DNA of 64,000 bases, taken from positions 62,001-126,000 of the forward strand of contig NZ_JYLM01000009.1 of NCBI RefSeq assembly GCF_001439815.1, given 5' to 3'. Made by a program: the position numbers and the translations under genes. Below the pieces are notes generated by a model. That model was not told the DNA's origin. It was given only the letters and a program-made list of their open reading frames with translations, and did not search any database. How positions within the stretch are numbered: the stretch's first letter is position 1; each line of letters begins with the position of its first letter. The DNA is from Pseudomonas orientalis (GTDB lineage: Bacteria; Pseudomonadota; Gammaproteobacteria; Pseudomonadales; Pseudomonadaceae). Positions 1-9,360 of the stretch are shown here, piece after piece.

Positions 1-8
1 GGCACTCA

Positions 9-33
9 CCGGCTTGAAAACAGCCGGTTTTTT
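9..33 (+). terminator. Rho-independent terminator of an upstream gene outside the window
   Basis: A 6-bp stem CCGGCT/AGCCGG with a 7-base loop is followed directly by six T residues on the + strand. No gene in the window ends here, so it most likely terminates a rightward gene that lies left of the window. Confidence 0.6.
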
Positions 34-47
34 ACCCGGGAAAACCC

Positions 48-66
48 GGTTGCACAAGTTGCAACC
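48..66. promoter_or_regulatory. Inverted repeat upstream of gdhB
   Basis: GGTTGCA and TGCAACC form a perfect 7-bp inverted repeat around a 5-base centre. It sits about 300 bp before gdhB with no T-run after it, so a protein-binding site is as likely as an RNA hairpin. Nothing identifies the binding protein. Confidence 0.25.
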
Positions 67-363
67 CCGCACCTGCTTGTCGATGACCGAATATGTCGCA
101 GCACCGCAAGCAGCGCGCTTCCTACACTCGTTAAGCTGCGCAACGGATGTGCTCCGCGCCAGGCGCCTGACCTGCCCGTCGTACCGTCACCCGGCAAGGT
201 GTACATCTGGTGGAAGTTGTATGTGACCTGACTGTCTTGTCCAGCTTCACCCACCTGTCACTCTGAATCGTTTATCGTGACCGACGAACAGAGCTGACGT
301 CTCCCCGCAAGGGGATAACACGCGACGCTTCCATCAATAACAAGCCCAAGCGGAGTACCACAG

Positions 364-3300
364 ATGGCGTTCTTCACCGCAGCCAGCAAGGCCGACTTCC
401 AGCACCAACTGCAAGCGGCACTGGCGCAGCACATCAGTGAACAGGCACTGCCACAAGTGGCGCTGTTCGCTGAGCAATTCTTCGGCATCATTTCCCTGGA
501 CGAACTGACCCAGCGTCGCCTTTCCGACCTGGCCGGTTGCACCCTGTCTGCCTGGCGCCTGCTTGAGCGCTTCGACCACACCCAACCGCAAGTGCGGGTC
601 TACAACCCCGATTACGAACGTCATGGCTGGCAATCGACCCACACTGCGGTCGAAGTGCTGCACCATGACTTGCCATTTCTGGTGGACTCGGTGCGTACCG
701 AGCTCAACCGCCGTGGCTACAGCATCCATACCCTGCAAACCACCGTGCTCAGTGTGCGTCGTGGCGGCAAGGGCGAACTGCTGGAAGTGCTGCCCAAGGG
801 CACCCAGGGCGACGGCATCCTGCAAGAATCGCTGATGTACCTGGAGATCGACCGCTGCGCCAACGCCGCCGAACTCAATGTGCTGAGCAAAGAGCTTGAG
901 CAGGTGCTGGGCGAAGTGCGCGTGGCCGTGGCCGATTTCGAGCCGATGAAAGCCAAGGTCCAGGACCTGCTGGCCGGTATCGACGCCAGCGCGTTCGTGA
1001 TCGACGGCGAAGAAAAAGCCGAGATCAAGAACTTCCTCGAGTGGCTGGTGGGCAACCACTTCACTTTCCTGGGCTACGAAGAGTTCGTGGTACGTGACGA
1101 GGCGGACGGCGGTCATATCGAATATGACGCCGGCTCCTTCCTCGGTCTGACCAAGCTGCTGCGCGCCGGCCTCACCGCCGAAGACCTGCGCATCGAAGAC
1201 TACGCCGTCGCCTACCTGCGCGAACCGACCGTGCTGTCGTTCGCCAAGGCCGCCCACCCGAGCCGCGTACACCGCCCGGCTTATCCTGATTATGTGTCGA
1301 TCCGCGAAATCAGCGCCGACGGCCAGGTCATCAAGGAACACCGCTTCATGGGCCTGTACACCTCCTCGGTGTACGGCGAAAGCGTGCGGGTGATTCCTTA
1401 CATCCGCCGCAAGGTCGCGGAAATCGAGCGCCGCTCGGGCTTCCAGGCCAAGGCGCACCTGGGCAAGGAACTGGCCCAGGTAGTTGAAGTACTGCCTCGC
1501 GACGACCTGTTCCAGACCCCGGTCGACGAGTTGTTCAGCACCGTCATGTCGATCGTGCAGATCCAGGAACGCAACAAGATCCGTGTGTTCCTGCGCAAAG
1601 ACCCGTATGGCCGTTTCTGCTACTGCCTGGCCTACGTGCCGCGCGACATCTATTCCACCGAAGTGCGCCAGAAGATCCAGCAAGTGCTGATGGATCGCCT
1701 GAAAGCTTCGGACTGCGAATTCTGGACCTTCTTCTCCGAGTCCGTGCTGGCCCGTGTGCAACTGATTCTGCGGGTCGACCCGAAGAACCGCCTGGACATC
1801 GACCCGCTGCAACTGGAAAAGGAAGTGGTGCAGGCCTGCCGCAGCTGGCAGGACGACTACGCCAGCCTGGTGGTCGAAAGCTTCGGCGAAGCCCACGGCA
1901 CCAACGTGCTGGCAGACTTCCCGAAAGGTTTCCCGGCCGGCTACCGCGAGCGTTTCGCCGCGCATTCGGCCGTGGTCGACATGCAGCACCTCAACAGCCT
2001 CACCGAAGCCAACCCGCTGGTGATGAGCTTCTACCAGCCGCTGGGCCAGGTCTCCGGCCAGCGCGAGCTGCACTGCAAGCTCTACCACGCCGACACGCCG
2101 CTGGCGCTGTCGGACGTGCTGCCGATCCTGGAAAACCTTGGCTTGCGCGTGCTGGGTGAATTCCCGTACCGGCTGCGCCATGCCAATGGCCGCGAGTTCT
2201 GGATCCATGATTTCGCGTTCATCGCCGCCGAAGGCGTGAACCTGGATATCTCGCAGCTCAACGACACCCTGCAGGACGCCTTCGTGCACATCGTGCATGG
2301 CGACGCCGAGAACGATGCGTTCAACCGCCTGGTACTCACCGCCGGCCTGCCATGGCGTGACGTGGCGCTGCTGCGTGCTTACGCGCGTTACCTCAAGCAG
2401 ATCCGCCTGGGCTTCGACCTCGGCTACATTGCCAGCACCCTGAACAACCACACCGACATCGCCCGCGAGTTGACCCGGTTGTTCAAGACCCGCTTTTATC
2501 TCGCGCGCAAGCTCACCGCCGACGACCTGGAAGACAAGCAGCAACGCCTGGAACAAGCGATCCTCACCGCGCTGGACGACGTCCAGGTGCTCAACGAAGA
2601 CCGCATCCTGCGTCGCTACCTGGACCTGATCAAAGCCACCCTGCGCACCAACTTCTACCAGAGCGACGCCAACGGCCAGAACAAGTCGTACTTCAGCTTC
2701 AAGTTCAACCCGCACGCTATCCCTGAGCTGCCCAAGCCGGTGCCGAAGTTCGAAATCTTTGTCTATTCGCCACGCGTCGAAGGCGTGCACCTGCGCTTTG
2801 GCAACGTGGCCCGTGGCGGCCTGCGCTGGTCCGACCGGGAAGAAGACTTCCGCACCGAAGTGCTCGGCCTGGTAAAAGCCCAGCAGGTGAAGAACTCGGT
2901 GATCGTGCCGGTGGGCGCCAAGGGCGGCTTCCTGCCGCGTCGCCTGCCCTTGGGCGGCAGCCGTGACGAGATCGCGGCCGAGGGCATCGCCTGCTACCGC
3001 ATCTTCATTTCCGGCCTGCTGGACATCACCGACAACCTGAAGGACGGCGCCCTGGTGCCGCCGGCCAACGTTGTGCGCCATGACAACGATGACCCGTACC
3101 TGGTGGTGGCGGCGGACAAGGGCACCGCAACCTTCTCCGACATCGCCAACGGCATCGCCATCGACTACGGCTTCTGGCTGGGCGATGCGTTCGCCTCCGG
3201 TGGTTCGGCCGGTTACGACCACAAGAAAATGGGCATCACCGCCAAGGGCGCGTGGGTCGGTGTGCAGCGTCACTTCCGTGAACGCGGCATCAACGTGCAG

Positions 3301-5223
3301 GAAGACAGCATCACCGTGGTCGGCGTCGGCGATATGGCCGGTGACGTGTTCGGTAATGGCTTGCTCATGTCCGACAAGCTGCAACTGGTCGCGGCCTTCA
3401 ACCACCTGCATATCTTCATCGACCCGAACCCGAACCCGGCCACCAGCTTCGTCGAGCGCCAGCGCCTGTTCGAGCTGCCGCGTTCGGCCTGGACCGACTA
3501 CGACACCAGCATCATGTCCGAAGGCGGCGGGATCTTCTCGCGCAGCGCCAAGAGCATCGCCATCTCCGCGCAGATGAAAGAACGCTTCGACATCAAGGCC
3601 GACAAGCTGACCCCGACCGAACTGCTCAACGCCTTGCTCAAGGCGCCGGTGGACCTGTTGTGGAACGGCGGTATCGGTACCTACGTCAAAGCCAGCAGCG
3701 AGAGCCACGCCGACGTGGGCGACAAGGCCAACGACGCGCTGCGCGTCAACGGTAACGAGTTGCGCTGCAAGGTGGTGGGTGAGGGCGGCAACCTGGGCAT
3801 GACCCAACTGGGTCGTGTGGAATTCGGCCTCAATGGCGGCGGCTCCAACACCGACTTCATCGACAACGCCGGTGGCGTGGACTGCTCCGACCACGAAGTG
3901 AACATCAAGATCCTGCTCAACGAAGTGGTGCAGGCCGGTGACATGACCGACAAGCAACGCAACCAGTTGCTGGCGAGCATGACCGACGAAGTCGGCCACC
4001 TGGTGTTGGGCAACAACTACAAGCAGACCCAGGCCCTGTCCCTGGCCGCGCGCAAGGCTTACGAGCGCGCCGCCGAGTACAAGCGCCTGATGAGCGACCT
4101 GGAAGGCCGTGGCAAGCTGGACCGCGCCATCGAGTACCTGCCGACCGAGGAGCAGCTTGTCGAGCGCGCCGCGACCGGCAAGGGCCTGACGCGTCCGGAG
4201 CTGTCGGTGTTGATCTCCTACAGCAAGATCGACCTCAAGGAAGCGCTGCTCAAGTCCCAGGTGCCGGATGACGAGTACCTGACCCGTGACATGGAGACCG
4301 CGTTCCCGCCGAGCCTGGTGGCCAAGTTCTCCGAGGCCATGCGCCGCCACCGTCTGAAGCGTGAGATCGTCAGCACCCAGATCGCCAACGACTTGGTCAA
4401 CCACATGGGCATCACCTTCGTGCAGCGGCTCAAGGAGTCGACCGGCATGAGCCCGGCGAACGTGGCCGGTGCCTATGTGATCGTGCGCGATATCTTCCAT
4501 CTCCCGCACTGGTTCCGTCAGATCGAAGCCCTGGATCACCAGGTGTCGGCCGACGTGCAACTGGAGCTGATGGACGAGCTGATGCGCCTGGGCCGTCGCG
4601 CCACGCGCTGGTTCCTGCGCAGCCGTCGCAACGAACAGGACGCCGGGCGTGACACGGCGCACTTCGGTCCGCACCTGGCGGCGCTGGGCCTCAAGCTTGA
4701 TGAACTGCTCGAAGGTCCGACCCGTGAAGGCTGGCAGAACCGCTACCAGGCCTACACCCAGGCCGGCGTACCGGAGTTGCTGGCGCGCATGGTGGCAGGC
4801 ACGACCCACCTGTACACCCTGCTGCCGATCATCGAAGCCGCCGACGTGACCGGGCATGACGCCGCCGAAGTGGCCAAAGCCTACTTCGCCGTCGGCAGCG
4901 CCCTGGACCTGCCGTGGTACCTGCAGCAGATCAGCGACCTGCCGGTGGCCAACAACTGGCAGGCCCAGGCCCGTGAAGCCTTCCGCGATGACGTGGACTG
5001 GCAGCAACGGGCGATCACCATTTCGGTCCTGCAAATGGCCGACGCGCCGCAGGACATGGAAGCCCGCGTGGCCCTGTGGCTTGAACAGCACCAGGACATG
5101 GCGGATCGCTGGCGCGCCATGATGGTGGAAATTCGTGCGGCGGTCGGCACGGACTACGCCATGTACGCGGTGGCCAACCGTGAATTGCTCGACTTGGCGT
5201 TGAGCGGTCAGTCGGTGCTGTAA
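364..5223 (+). CDS. gdhB: NAD-specific glutamate dehydrogenase, large type
   Basis: Oxidatively deaminates L-glutamate to 2-oxoglutarate and ammonia with NAD+ in the cytoplasm, feeding amino-acid carbon into the TCA cycle. The product is 1619 residues, the usual size of the large (about 180-kDa subunit) bacterial NAD-GDH. The dehydrogenase core is in the C-terminal half: a GAKGGF segment with the probable catalytic Lys853, and a GVGDMAGD nucleotide-binding segment near residues 985-997. The long N-terminal part is the regulatory region of the family. ATG 364 follows a GGAG ribosome site. It appears monocistronic, with a strong hairpin terminator just after the stop. A matching open frame on the other strand across the whole gene is a codon-bias shadow. 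Confidence 0.95.
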   Translation: MAFFTAASKADFQHQLQAALAQHISEQALPQVALFAEQFFGIISLDELTQRRLSDLAGCTLSAWRLLERFDHTQPQVRVYNPDYERHGWQSTHTAVEVLHHDLPFLVDSVRTELNRRGYSIHTLQTTVLSVRRGGKGELLEVLPKGTQGDGILQESLMYLEIDRCANAAELNVLSKELEQVLGEVRVAVADFEPMKAKVQDLLAGIDASAFVIDGEEKAEIKNFLEWLVGNHFTFLGYEEFVVRDEADGGHIEYDAGSFLGLTKLLRAGLTAEDLRIEDYAVAYLREPTVLSFAKAAHPSRVHRPAYPDYVSIREISADGQVIKEHRFMGLYTSSVYGESVRVIPYIRRKVAEIERRSGFQAKAHLGKELAQVVEVLPRDDLFQTPVDELFSTVMSIVQIQERNKIRVFLRKDPYGRFCYCLAYVPRDIYSTEVRQKIQQVLMDRLKASDCEFWTFFSESVLARVQLILRVDPKNRLDIDPLQLEKEVVQACRSWQDDYASLVVESFGEAHGTNVLADFPKGFPAGYRERFAAHSAVVDMQHLNSLTEANPLVMSFYQPLGQVSGQRELHCKLYHADTPLALSDVLPILENLGLRVLGEFPYRLRHANGREFWIHDFAFIAAEGVNLDISQLNDTLQDAFVHIVHGDAENDAFNRLVLTAGLPWRDVALLRAYARYLKQIRLGFDLGYIASTLNNHTDIARELTRLFKTRFYLARKLTADDLEDKQQRLEQAILTALDDVQVLNEDRILRRYLDLIKATLRTNFYQSDANGQNKSYFSFKFNPHAIPELPKPVPKFEIFVYSPRVEGVHLRFGNVARGGLRWSDREEDFRTEVLGLVKAQQVKNSVIVPVGAKGGFLPRRLPLGGSRDEIAAEGIACYRIFISGLLDITDNLKDGALVPPANVVRHDNDDPYLVVAADKGTATFSDIANGIAIDYGFWLGDAFASGGSAGYDHKKMGITAKGAWVGVQRHFRERGINVQEDSITVVGVGDMAGDVFGNGLLMSDKLQLVAAFNHLHIFIDPNPNPATSFVERQRLFELPRSAWTDYDTSIMSEGGGIFSRSAKSIAISAQMKERFDIKADKLTPTELLNALLKAPVDLLWNGGIGTYVKASSESHADVGDKANDALRVNGNELRCKVVGEGGNLGMTQLGRVEFGLNGGGSNTDFIDNAGGVDCSDHEVNIKILLNEVVQAGDMTDKQRNQLLASMTDEVGHLVLGNNYKQTQALSLAARKAYERAAEYKRLMSDLEGRGKLDRAIEYLPTEEQLVERAATGKGLTRPELSVLISYSKIDLKEALLKSQVPDDEYLTRDMETAFPPSLVAKFSEAMRRHRLKREIVSTQIANDLVNHMGITFVQRLKESTGMSPANVAGAYVIVRDIFHLPHWFRQIEALDHQVSADVQLELMDELMRLGRRATRWFLRSRRNEQDAGRDTAHFGPHLAALGLKLDELLEGPTREGWQNRYQAYTQAGVPELLARMVAGTTHLYTLLPIIEAADVTGHDAAEVAKAYFAVGSALDLPWYLQQISDLPVANNWQAQAREAFRDDVDWQQRAITISVLQMADAPQDMEARVALWLEQHQDMADRWRAMMVEIRAAVGTDYAMYAVANRELLDLALSGQSVL

Positions 5224-5241
5224 CCGACGGGACCGAGCAGC

Positions 5242-5277
5242 AAAAAAAGCCCCGTATCGTGAGATACGGGGCTTTTT
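5242..5277. terminator. Bidirectional terminator between gdhB and the convergent gene
   Basis: A perfect 10-bp stem GCCCCGTATC/GATACGGGGC with a GTGA loop has a run of seven A on its left and five T on its right, so it can stop transcription from both sides. It lies between two convergent genes. Confidence 0.9.
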
Positions 5278-5317
5278 CATTGAGGCGCGAGGGGCTATGT
5301 CAGCCGGGCGTCAGGGC

Positions 5318-6307
5318 TCAATGCGCCCAGCCCAGGATGACCGTCGGATCAACGACCTTGAACAACGCAGGTACGTCTGACTGAAGTTCCAGCAGGTTCT
5401 TCTCGTACTCGATAGTGTCTGATAGCTGGTGCACCAACGCCCAGTAGTCGTGTTCAACGCAGGGCAGCTCCAACGCCCCGGCGGTTCTCGTAAGGGCCAG
5501 TTTCAATACCGCACAGGCCCTGGGCAGGTTCTGTTCAAGCCCATAGGTGCGAGGCGTCCTGGTTTTGTCTCGGGACAGGCCCGCCAAGGCGTACCCGTAC
5601 TCAAGCAGGCCACGAAGCTGGCCCATAAAGGCCAATTGAGTGATCCTTTTTTGCTTCTCTGTGACGCTCACAACGCCGTCTTCTGAAAAGGCGAGTTCGT
5701 ACACGGCCCTGCGGCATCCGGCGTCGGCAGCGCGTTGCATCAGGTCTGCAATCACCGTATCGCTCTGCTGCGGATCGGGAAGCAGGCGCGGTGTTTTGCG
5801 GTAAGCGGCGGCGAGTTCGTATAACGCTTCGGCATCGTCCGAGGACGCGGCCATCTGCAGCCACTCGATCTCCTGAGTCAGGATATGCATGTAAATCATG
5901 GAAGCGGGTTTATGGGCGTTGGCGGTGTTCCTTGCCAATTCCTTGGCTTTTGCTATCGATTCGCGGGTGCCCAGCCTTATCAGCGCAGGAATATGGTCTT
6001 GTGCTGCGGCCAGCAGCAGCCATTTGCGTGTGGTGTCACTGATGAAATGAAACCCGCCGTCCATGCGTGTCGTGCACGTGGCCATGGCGTATTGGGACTC
6101 GACGTCGCCGGCGGTCCCCGACAGCGTCAGGTGGAGCAAGGCCTTCTCATAAGCACCCAGGTTGAACAGCTCGAAACCGGTGGTTTTCGCCGTTGCATTC
6201 AGTTCGCTCAAGGCTGAATTCAGCGAGGCAGGCAGCGTGCCTGCCTGTGCGTTGAGTTGCGTGAAGAGGGTGAACAGCGGCGCGAGTATTTTTGATTCAA
6301 CGTACAT
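5318..6307 (-). CDS. Hypothetical protein with Sel1/TPR-like helical repeats
   Basis: A 329-residue protein of unknown function. It is rich in short alpha-helical units resembling Sel1/TPR repeats, for example AAAQDHIPALIRLGT and MQRAADAGCRRAVYELA, spaced roughly 35-40 residues apart. Such repeats usually mediate protein contacts. There is no signal peptide or membrane segment. I chose the ATG at 6307 because AGGTG lies just upstream; a start 7 codons earlier is possible. The gene converges on gdhB and shares its bidirectional terminator. The repeat assignment is by eye. Confidence 0.6.
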   Translation of the reverse strand: MYVESKILAPLFTLFTQLNAQAGTLPASLNSALSELNATAKTTGFELFNLGAYEKALLHLTLSGTAGDVESQYAMATCTTRMDGGFHFISDTTRKWLLLAAAQDHIPALIRLGTRESIAKAKELARNTANAHKPASMIYMHILTQEIEWLQMAASSDDAEALYELAAAYRKTPRLLPDPQQSDTVIADLMQRAADAGCRRAVYELAFSEDGVVSVTEKQKRITQLAFMGQLRGLLEYGYALAGLSRDKTRTPRTYGLEQNLPRACAVLKLALTRTAGALELPCVEHDYWALVHQLSDTIEYEKNLLELQSDVPALFKVVDPTVILGWAH

Positions 6308-6408
6308 TTTACACCTGTCATAGAGCACTCAAATTGTGCGAGATACAGGCTATGTGGAGTCCTTGGCAGCATGTCGTTAAATACTTGTCACCCGCCGACG
6401 CTGCACCC

Positions 6409-7110
6409 TTACTGGGCGGTGCACAGGCTCAGTTGCAGTCCGATATGCTCAAGGTGTCGAATCATCAGGGTGGCTGAACGGTTGACGTCGCAGCGTTCCA
6501 GCGCTTGCACAATTTCTTCATGCTCGGGCCCTATCAAATTGCCGTTGGCGCCCAGGCCATGTTGCGCAAGGATCAGCGAGGTCAACGGCACCAGGCTGTT
6601 GAGGAACTGGGCCAGCGGTCGATTGCCCGCAATGGTGGCCAGTTGCAGGTGAAAGTCGCCCCACAACCGAATCGCCGCACCCCGTTGGCCTTGCTCGCTG
6701 CACGCACGCTGTTGGGCGATCAGTTCACGTAAGAGCCTCACCTGCGCTGGCGTGGCTTTGGCGCACGCCAGCTTCACCACGGTTACCTCCATCAAGCGCC
6801 GCGCTTCCAGAATATGCTGCACTTGCCGGGCATCCGGTTGCGCAACCTGGGCGCGCAGGTTTGGGCGCAGGATGATCACCTGCTGCTCGGCCAGGCGCGC
6901 CAGGACGCGACGGATCACACTGCGACTGGCGCCGAAACTCTGCGCCAGACTGTCCTCGGTAAAGCGGCTGGCGGGCACGATGCGCTGCTCGAGGATGGCG
7001 TCGAATAACCGCGGGTAGATGTCCTGTGCCGAAAGCCGGGTGCCTGTTGCCAGGCGCATGGGGGGCAGGGCGGGTGCAACCCTGTTGTGTTGCATGGCGT
7101 GGGCGGTCAT
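6409..7110 (-). CDS. GntR-family transcriptional regulator (FCD domain)
   Basis: A 233-residue DNA-binding regulator. Residues about 30-95 form a GntR winged helix-turn-helix with the segment SFGASRSVIRRVLARLAEQQ; residues about 100-225 match an all-helical FCD ligand domain, with likely metal-binding histidines (FHLQLA, HEEIV, HLEHI). The start at 7110 has a GGAGGAG site. It lies 16 bp after a second FCD regulator, so the two may be co-transcribed, with dctA following the same strand upstream. A role in organic-acid uptake control is inferred only from this context. Confidence 0.8.
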   Translation of the reverse strand: MTAHAMQHNRVAPALPPMRLATGTRLSAQDIYPRLFDAILEQRIVPASRFTEDSLAQSFGASRSVIRRVLARLAEQQVIILRPNLRAQVAQPDARQVQHILEARRLMEVTVVKLACAKATPAQVRLLRELIAQQRACSEQGQRGAAIRLWGDFHLQLATIAGNRPLAQFLNSLVPLTSLILAQHGLGANGNLIGPEHEEIVQALERCDVNRSATLMIRHLEHIGLQLSLCTAQ

Positions 7111-7126
7111 GGTCTGTCTCCTCCCG

Positions 7127-7828
7127 TCAGCTGTCGAGGTGGTCGTCCGGGATGTTCATGGCGATGCCCATGCGCTGGCCTTCCTTGAGGATGTGACGGC
7201 GCATTTCGGCGCTGGCCAGGGCGCTGTTTTTATTGCGGATGGCGCGTACCACCGCTTCGTTTTCCTGCAGGCGTTCGGCCAGATGTTCGGAGGAGTTACG
7301 CAGCACCTGGGCACTTTGCTTGAGCGCGTTGCTGGTTTGTTGCACCACGTTCTGGAAGATCGGATTGGAGGTCAGCGCGAACAGTTCCTCGTGAAAGGCA
7401 ATGTAAGCATTCATCCCGGCTTCGCTGTCACCGACATCCAGGGCTTCGCGCATGTCCATCAGGGTCAGGCGCAGTTGGCCGATTTCCTTGCTGCTGATGG
7501 ACTGGGCGACCAGACCGACGATAAAGGGCTCGAGGGTGTAGCGCAGTTGCAGGATGTCTTGCAGGCTGGCATCGGCCACGCTGTCGCTCGACTGCGGCTG
7601 GCTGATGCTGGTTTCCAGCACCACCACGCCCTTGCCGGGCATTGAGCGCACCAGGCCGAGGGTTTCCAGCACGATCACCGCTTCGCGCAGGCTCGGGCGG
7701 CTGATGCCCAGTTGTTCGGCCAGTTCACGTTGGCCGGGCAGCATTTCACCCCGGCGCCATTGGCCACGTGCCAGGGCGGCGCGCAGTTTTTCCACGACTG
7801 AATTGACGACGGTTGAGGTGCTGATCAC
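7127..7828 (-). CDS. FadR-subfamily GntR regulator, probable control of dctA
   Basis: A 233-residue protein with an N-terminal winged helix-turn-helix (LAEQLGISRPSLREAVIVLETLGLV, about residues 37-62) and an FCD ligand domain. FadR-subfamily members such as LldR and PdhR sense organic acids. The start is a GTG at 7828 with AAGGA upstream; an ATG seven bases earlier is out of frame. It lies just downstream of dctA on the same strand, separated by a REPIN, and a TGGT-N3-ACC box typical of this subfamily lies in the dctA promoter region. Regulation of dicarboxylate uptake is an inference. Confidence 0.8.
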   Translation of the reverse strand: MISTSTVVNSVVEKLRAALARGQWRRGEMLPGQRELAEQLGISRPSLREAVIVLETLGLVRSMPGKGVVVLETSISQPQSSDSVADASLQDILQLRYTLEPFIVGLVAQSISSKEIGQLRLTLMDMREALDVGDSEAGMNAYIAFHEELFALTSNPIFQNVVQQTSNALKQSAQVLRNSSEHLAERLQENEAVVRAIRNKNSALASAEMRRHILKEGQRMGIAMNIPDDHLDS

Positions 7829-7883
7829 GTCTCATGCACTCCTTGAAATTGCGAACACGATAGTCAAGCTGTTGAAGGTCAAA

Positions 7884-7973
7884 GTGTGGGAGGGGGCTTG
7901 CCCCCGATGGCGGTGTGTCAGTCACAGCATCATCAACTGATAGATTGCTATCGGGGGCAAGCCCCCTCCCACA
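7884..7973. repeat. REPIN (inverted REP doublet)
   Basis: A left arm GTGGGAGGGGGCTTGCCCCC and its inverted copy enclose about 50 bp. Non-autonomous palindromic elements of this kind are mobilised by RAYT transposases in fluorescent pseudomonads; no RAYT gene is in the window. It lies between dctA and the downstream GntR gene and may affect transcript ends. Confidence 0.9.
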
Positions 7974-7989
7974 TTTTCCCATGCCGATT

Positions 7990-9300
7990 TCAGAATTCCT
8001 GGTGCGCCGGTAATGCCGGCTTCTTGGCCTGGAAGGCATAGCCTTGCTGGCCGTCGAGTACCTTGTTGGCGCGTTGGATATCGATGTCTTTTTCCCAGCG
8101 CGCGATGGCCACGGTGGCGACGCAGTTGCCGATCAAGTTGGTCAACGCGCGGCCAATGCCCATGAACCAGTCCACCGCAAGTACCAGCACCAGGCCCACC
8201 ACCGGAATCGCCGGGATGGCCGTGAGCGTGGCCGCCAGAATCACCAGCGCCGAGCCCGGAATGCCATGGGCACCCTTGGACGTGATCAACGACACCAGCA
8301 GGATGGTCAGCAGGTCAGTCATCGACAGCGGCGTACCGGTGGCGTTGGCGATAAATACGATGGCCAGTGTCAGGTAGATCGAGAAACCGTCGAGGTTGAA
8401 CGAATATCCCGTAGGAATCACCAGGCCCACGGTGGAGCTGCCTATCCCCAGGTGCTCCAGCTTGCGCATGATCTGCGGCAGCACCGCGTCGGACGAAGCT
8501 GTGCCCATCACGATCAGCAATTCTTCACGCAGGTACTTGAGCAGCGGCAGCATGCGCAGGCCCGACAAGCGCATCACCAGGCCGAGGATCAGCCCGACGA
8601 AGGCCAGGCAGGTCAGGTAGAACAGGCCCACCAGGCTGCCCAGGTGTTGCAGCGAGTCCAGACCGTAGGTGCTGGTGGTGAACGCGATCGCGCCGAATAC
8701 GCCGATCGGCGCCAGGCGCACGATCATGCCCATGATGCGAAAGATCACATGGCTCAGCTCGTTGATGAGCCGCGAGATGCCCGAAGCCGCTTCACCCACC
8801 AGGTTCAGCGCGCTGCCGAACAGTACGGAGAACAGCAGCACCTGCAGCACGTTGTTGTCGGCAAAGGCACCGATCACCGAGTTGGGGATCAGGTCCATCA
8901 GGAACTGGCTGGTGCCCTTGATGTGCTGGCCCTTGTCGGCGAGTTCAGTCAGGCCGGCGGAGGACAGTTGTTCCAGATGGATGTTGGCGCCGCTGCCGAT
9001 ACCGGTGCTGAAGGCCATGATCAGGCCGAGCACCAGGGCGACGGTGGTCAGCACTTCGAAATAGATCACCGATTTCAAGCCGATGCGCCCGACTTTCTTC
9101 AAGTCGCCGGCGCCGGAAATGCCGCTGACCACGACGCAGAATACAATCAGGCCGATCAGCATTTTGATCAGCTTGATAAAGCCATCACCCAGGGGTTTGA
9201 GTTGCGAGGAGAATTCGGGAAGGGCCAGGCCGCAGATAACGCCGAGCATCAGGCCAATCACGACTTGCAGGAAAATCGAACGCGAGCACCATCTGAGCAT
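7990..9300 (-). CDS. dctA: C4-dicarboxylate/proton (Na+) symporter DctA
   Basis: An inner-membrane carrier of the DAACS family that imports succinate, fumarate and malate. The protein has 436 residues, the normal DctA size, with eight predicted membrane helices and two re-entrant loops. Family signatures are visible: the serine-rich loop near TASSDAVLP, the IPTGYSFNLDG motif, and an NCVATVAIARWEKDID C-terminus. ATG 9300 has AAGGA upstream. The leader contains a 7-bp hairpin (9321-9339) and a FadR-like box at 9350. In many pseudomonads dctA is driven by DctBD and sigma-54; I found no -24/-12 element here. Confidence 0.92.
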   Translation of the reverse strand: MLRWCSRSIFLQVVIGLMLGVICGLALPEFSSQLKPLGDGFIKLIKMLIGLIVFCVVVSGISGAGDLKKVGRIGLKSVIYFEVLTTVALVLGLIMAFSTGIGSGANIHLEQLSSAGLTELADKGQHIKGTSQFLMDLIPNSVIGAFADNNVLQVLLFSVLFGSALNLVGEAASGISRLINELSHVIFRIMGMIVRLAPIGVFGAIAFTTSTYGLDSLQHLGSLVGLFYLTCLAFVGLILGLVMRLSGLRMLPLLKYLREELLIVMGTASSDAVLPQIMRKLEHLGIGSSTVGLVIPTGYSFNLDGFSIYLTLAIVFIANATGTPLSMTDLLTILLVSLITSKGAHGIPGSALVILAATLTAIPAIPVVGLVLVLAVDWFMGIGRALTNLIGNCVATVAIARWEKDIDIQRANKVLDGQQGYAFQAKKPALPAHQEF

Positions 9301-9349
9301 GGGAAGGATCTCTATTCGGTGCCCTGGTGGTTCCAGGGCTTAATTGTTG

Positions 9350-9360
9350 TGGTCTTACCG
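9350..9360. promoter_or_regulatory. FadR-like operator ahead of dctA
   Basis: TGGTCTTACCG matches the FadR-subfamily consensus TGGT-N3-ACCA in ten of eleven positions. It overlaps a 12-bp palindrome CTTACCGGTAAG (9354-9365). It lies about 50 bp before the dctA start, and two FCD regulators are encoded just downstream of dctA. Confidence 0.4.

Larger units (their letters stand above)
1..363. other. Intergenic leader of gdhB, no gene seen
   Basis: This stretch lies before gdhB. It holds the terminator at 9-33, a perfect 7-bp inverted repeat at 48-66, and a short TCCCC-GCAA-GGGGA hairpin at 302-315 close to the gdhB start. The short open frames here have no recognisable protein character or ribosome binding site. 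I cannot place the gdhB promoter with confidence. Confidence 0.5.

Noticed and set aside
334..5280. A 1648-codon open frame on the minus strand covering all of gdhB
   Set aside because: It is the exact complement of a highly biased GC-rich gene; the peptide is rich in His, Gln, Gly and Arg with no domain, signal or ribosome site. gdhB on the plus strand is unmistakable.
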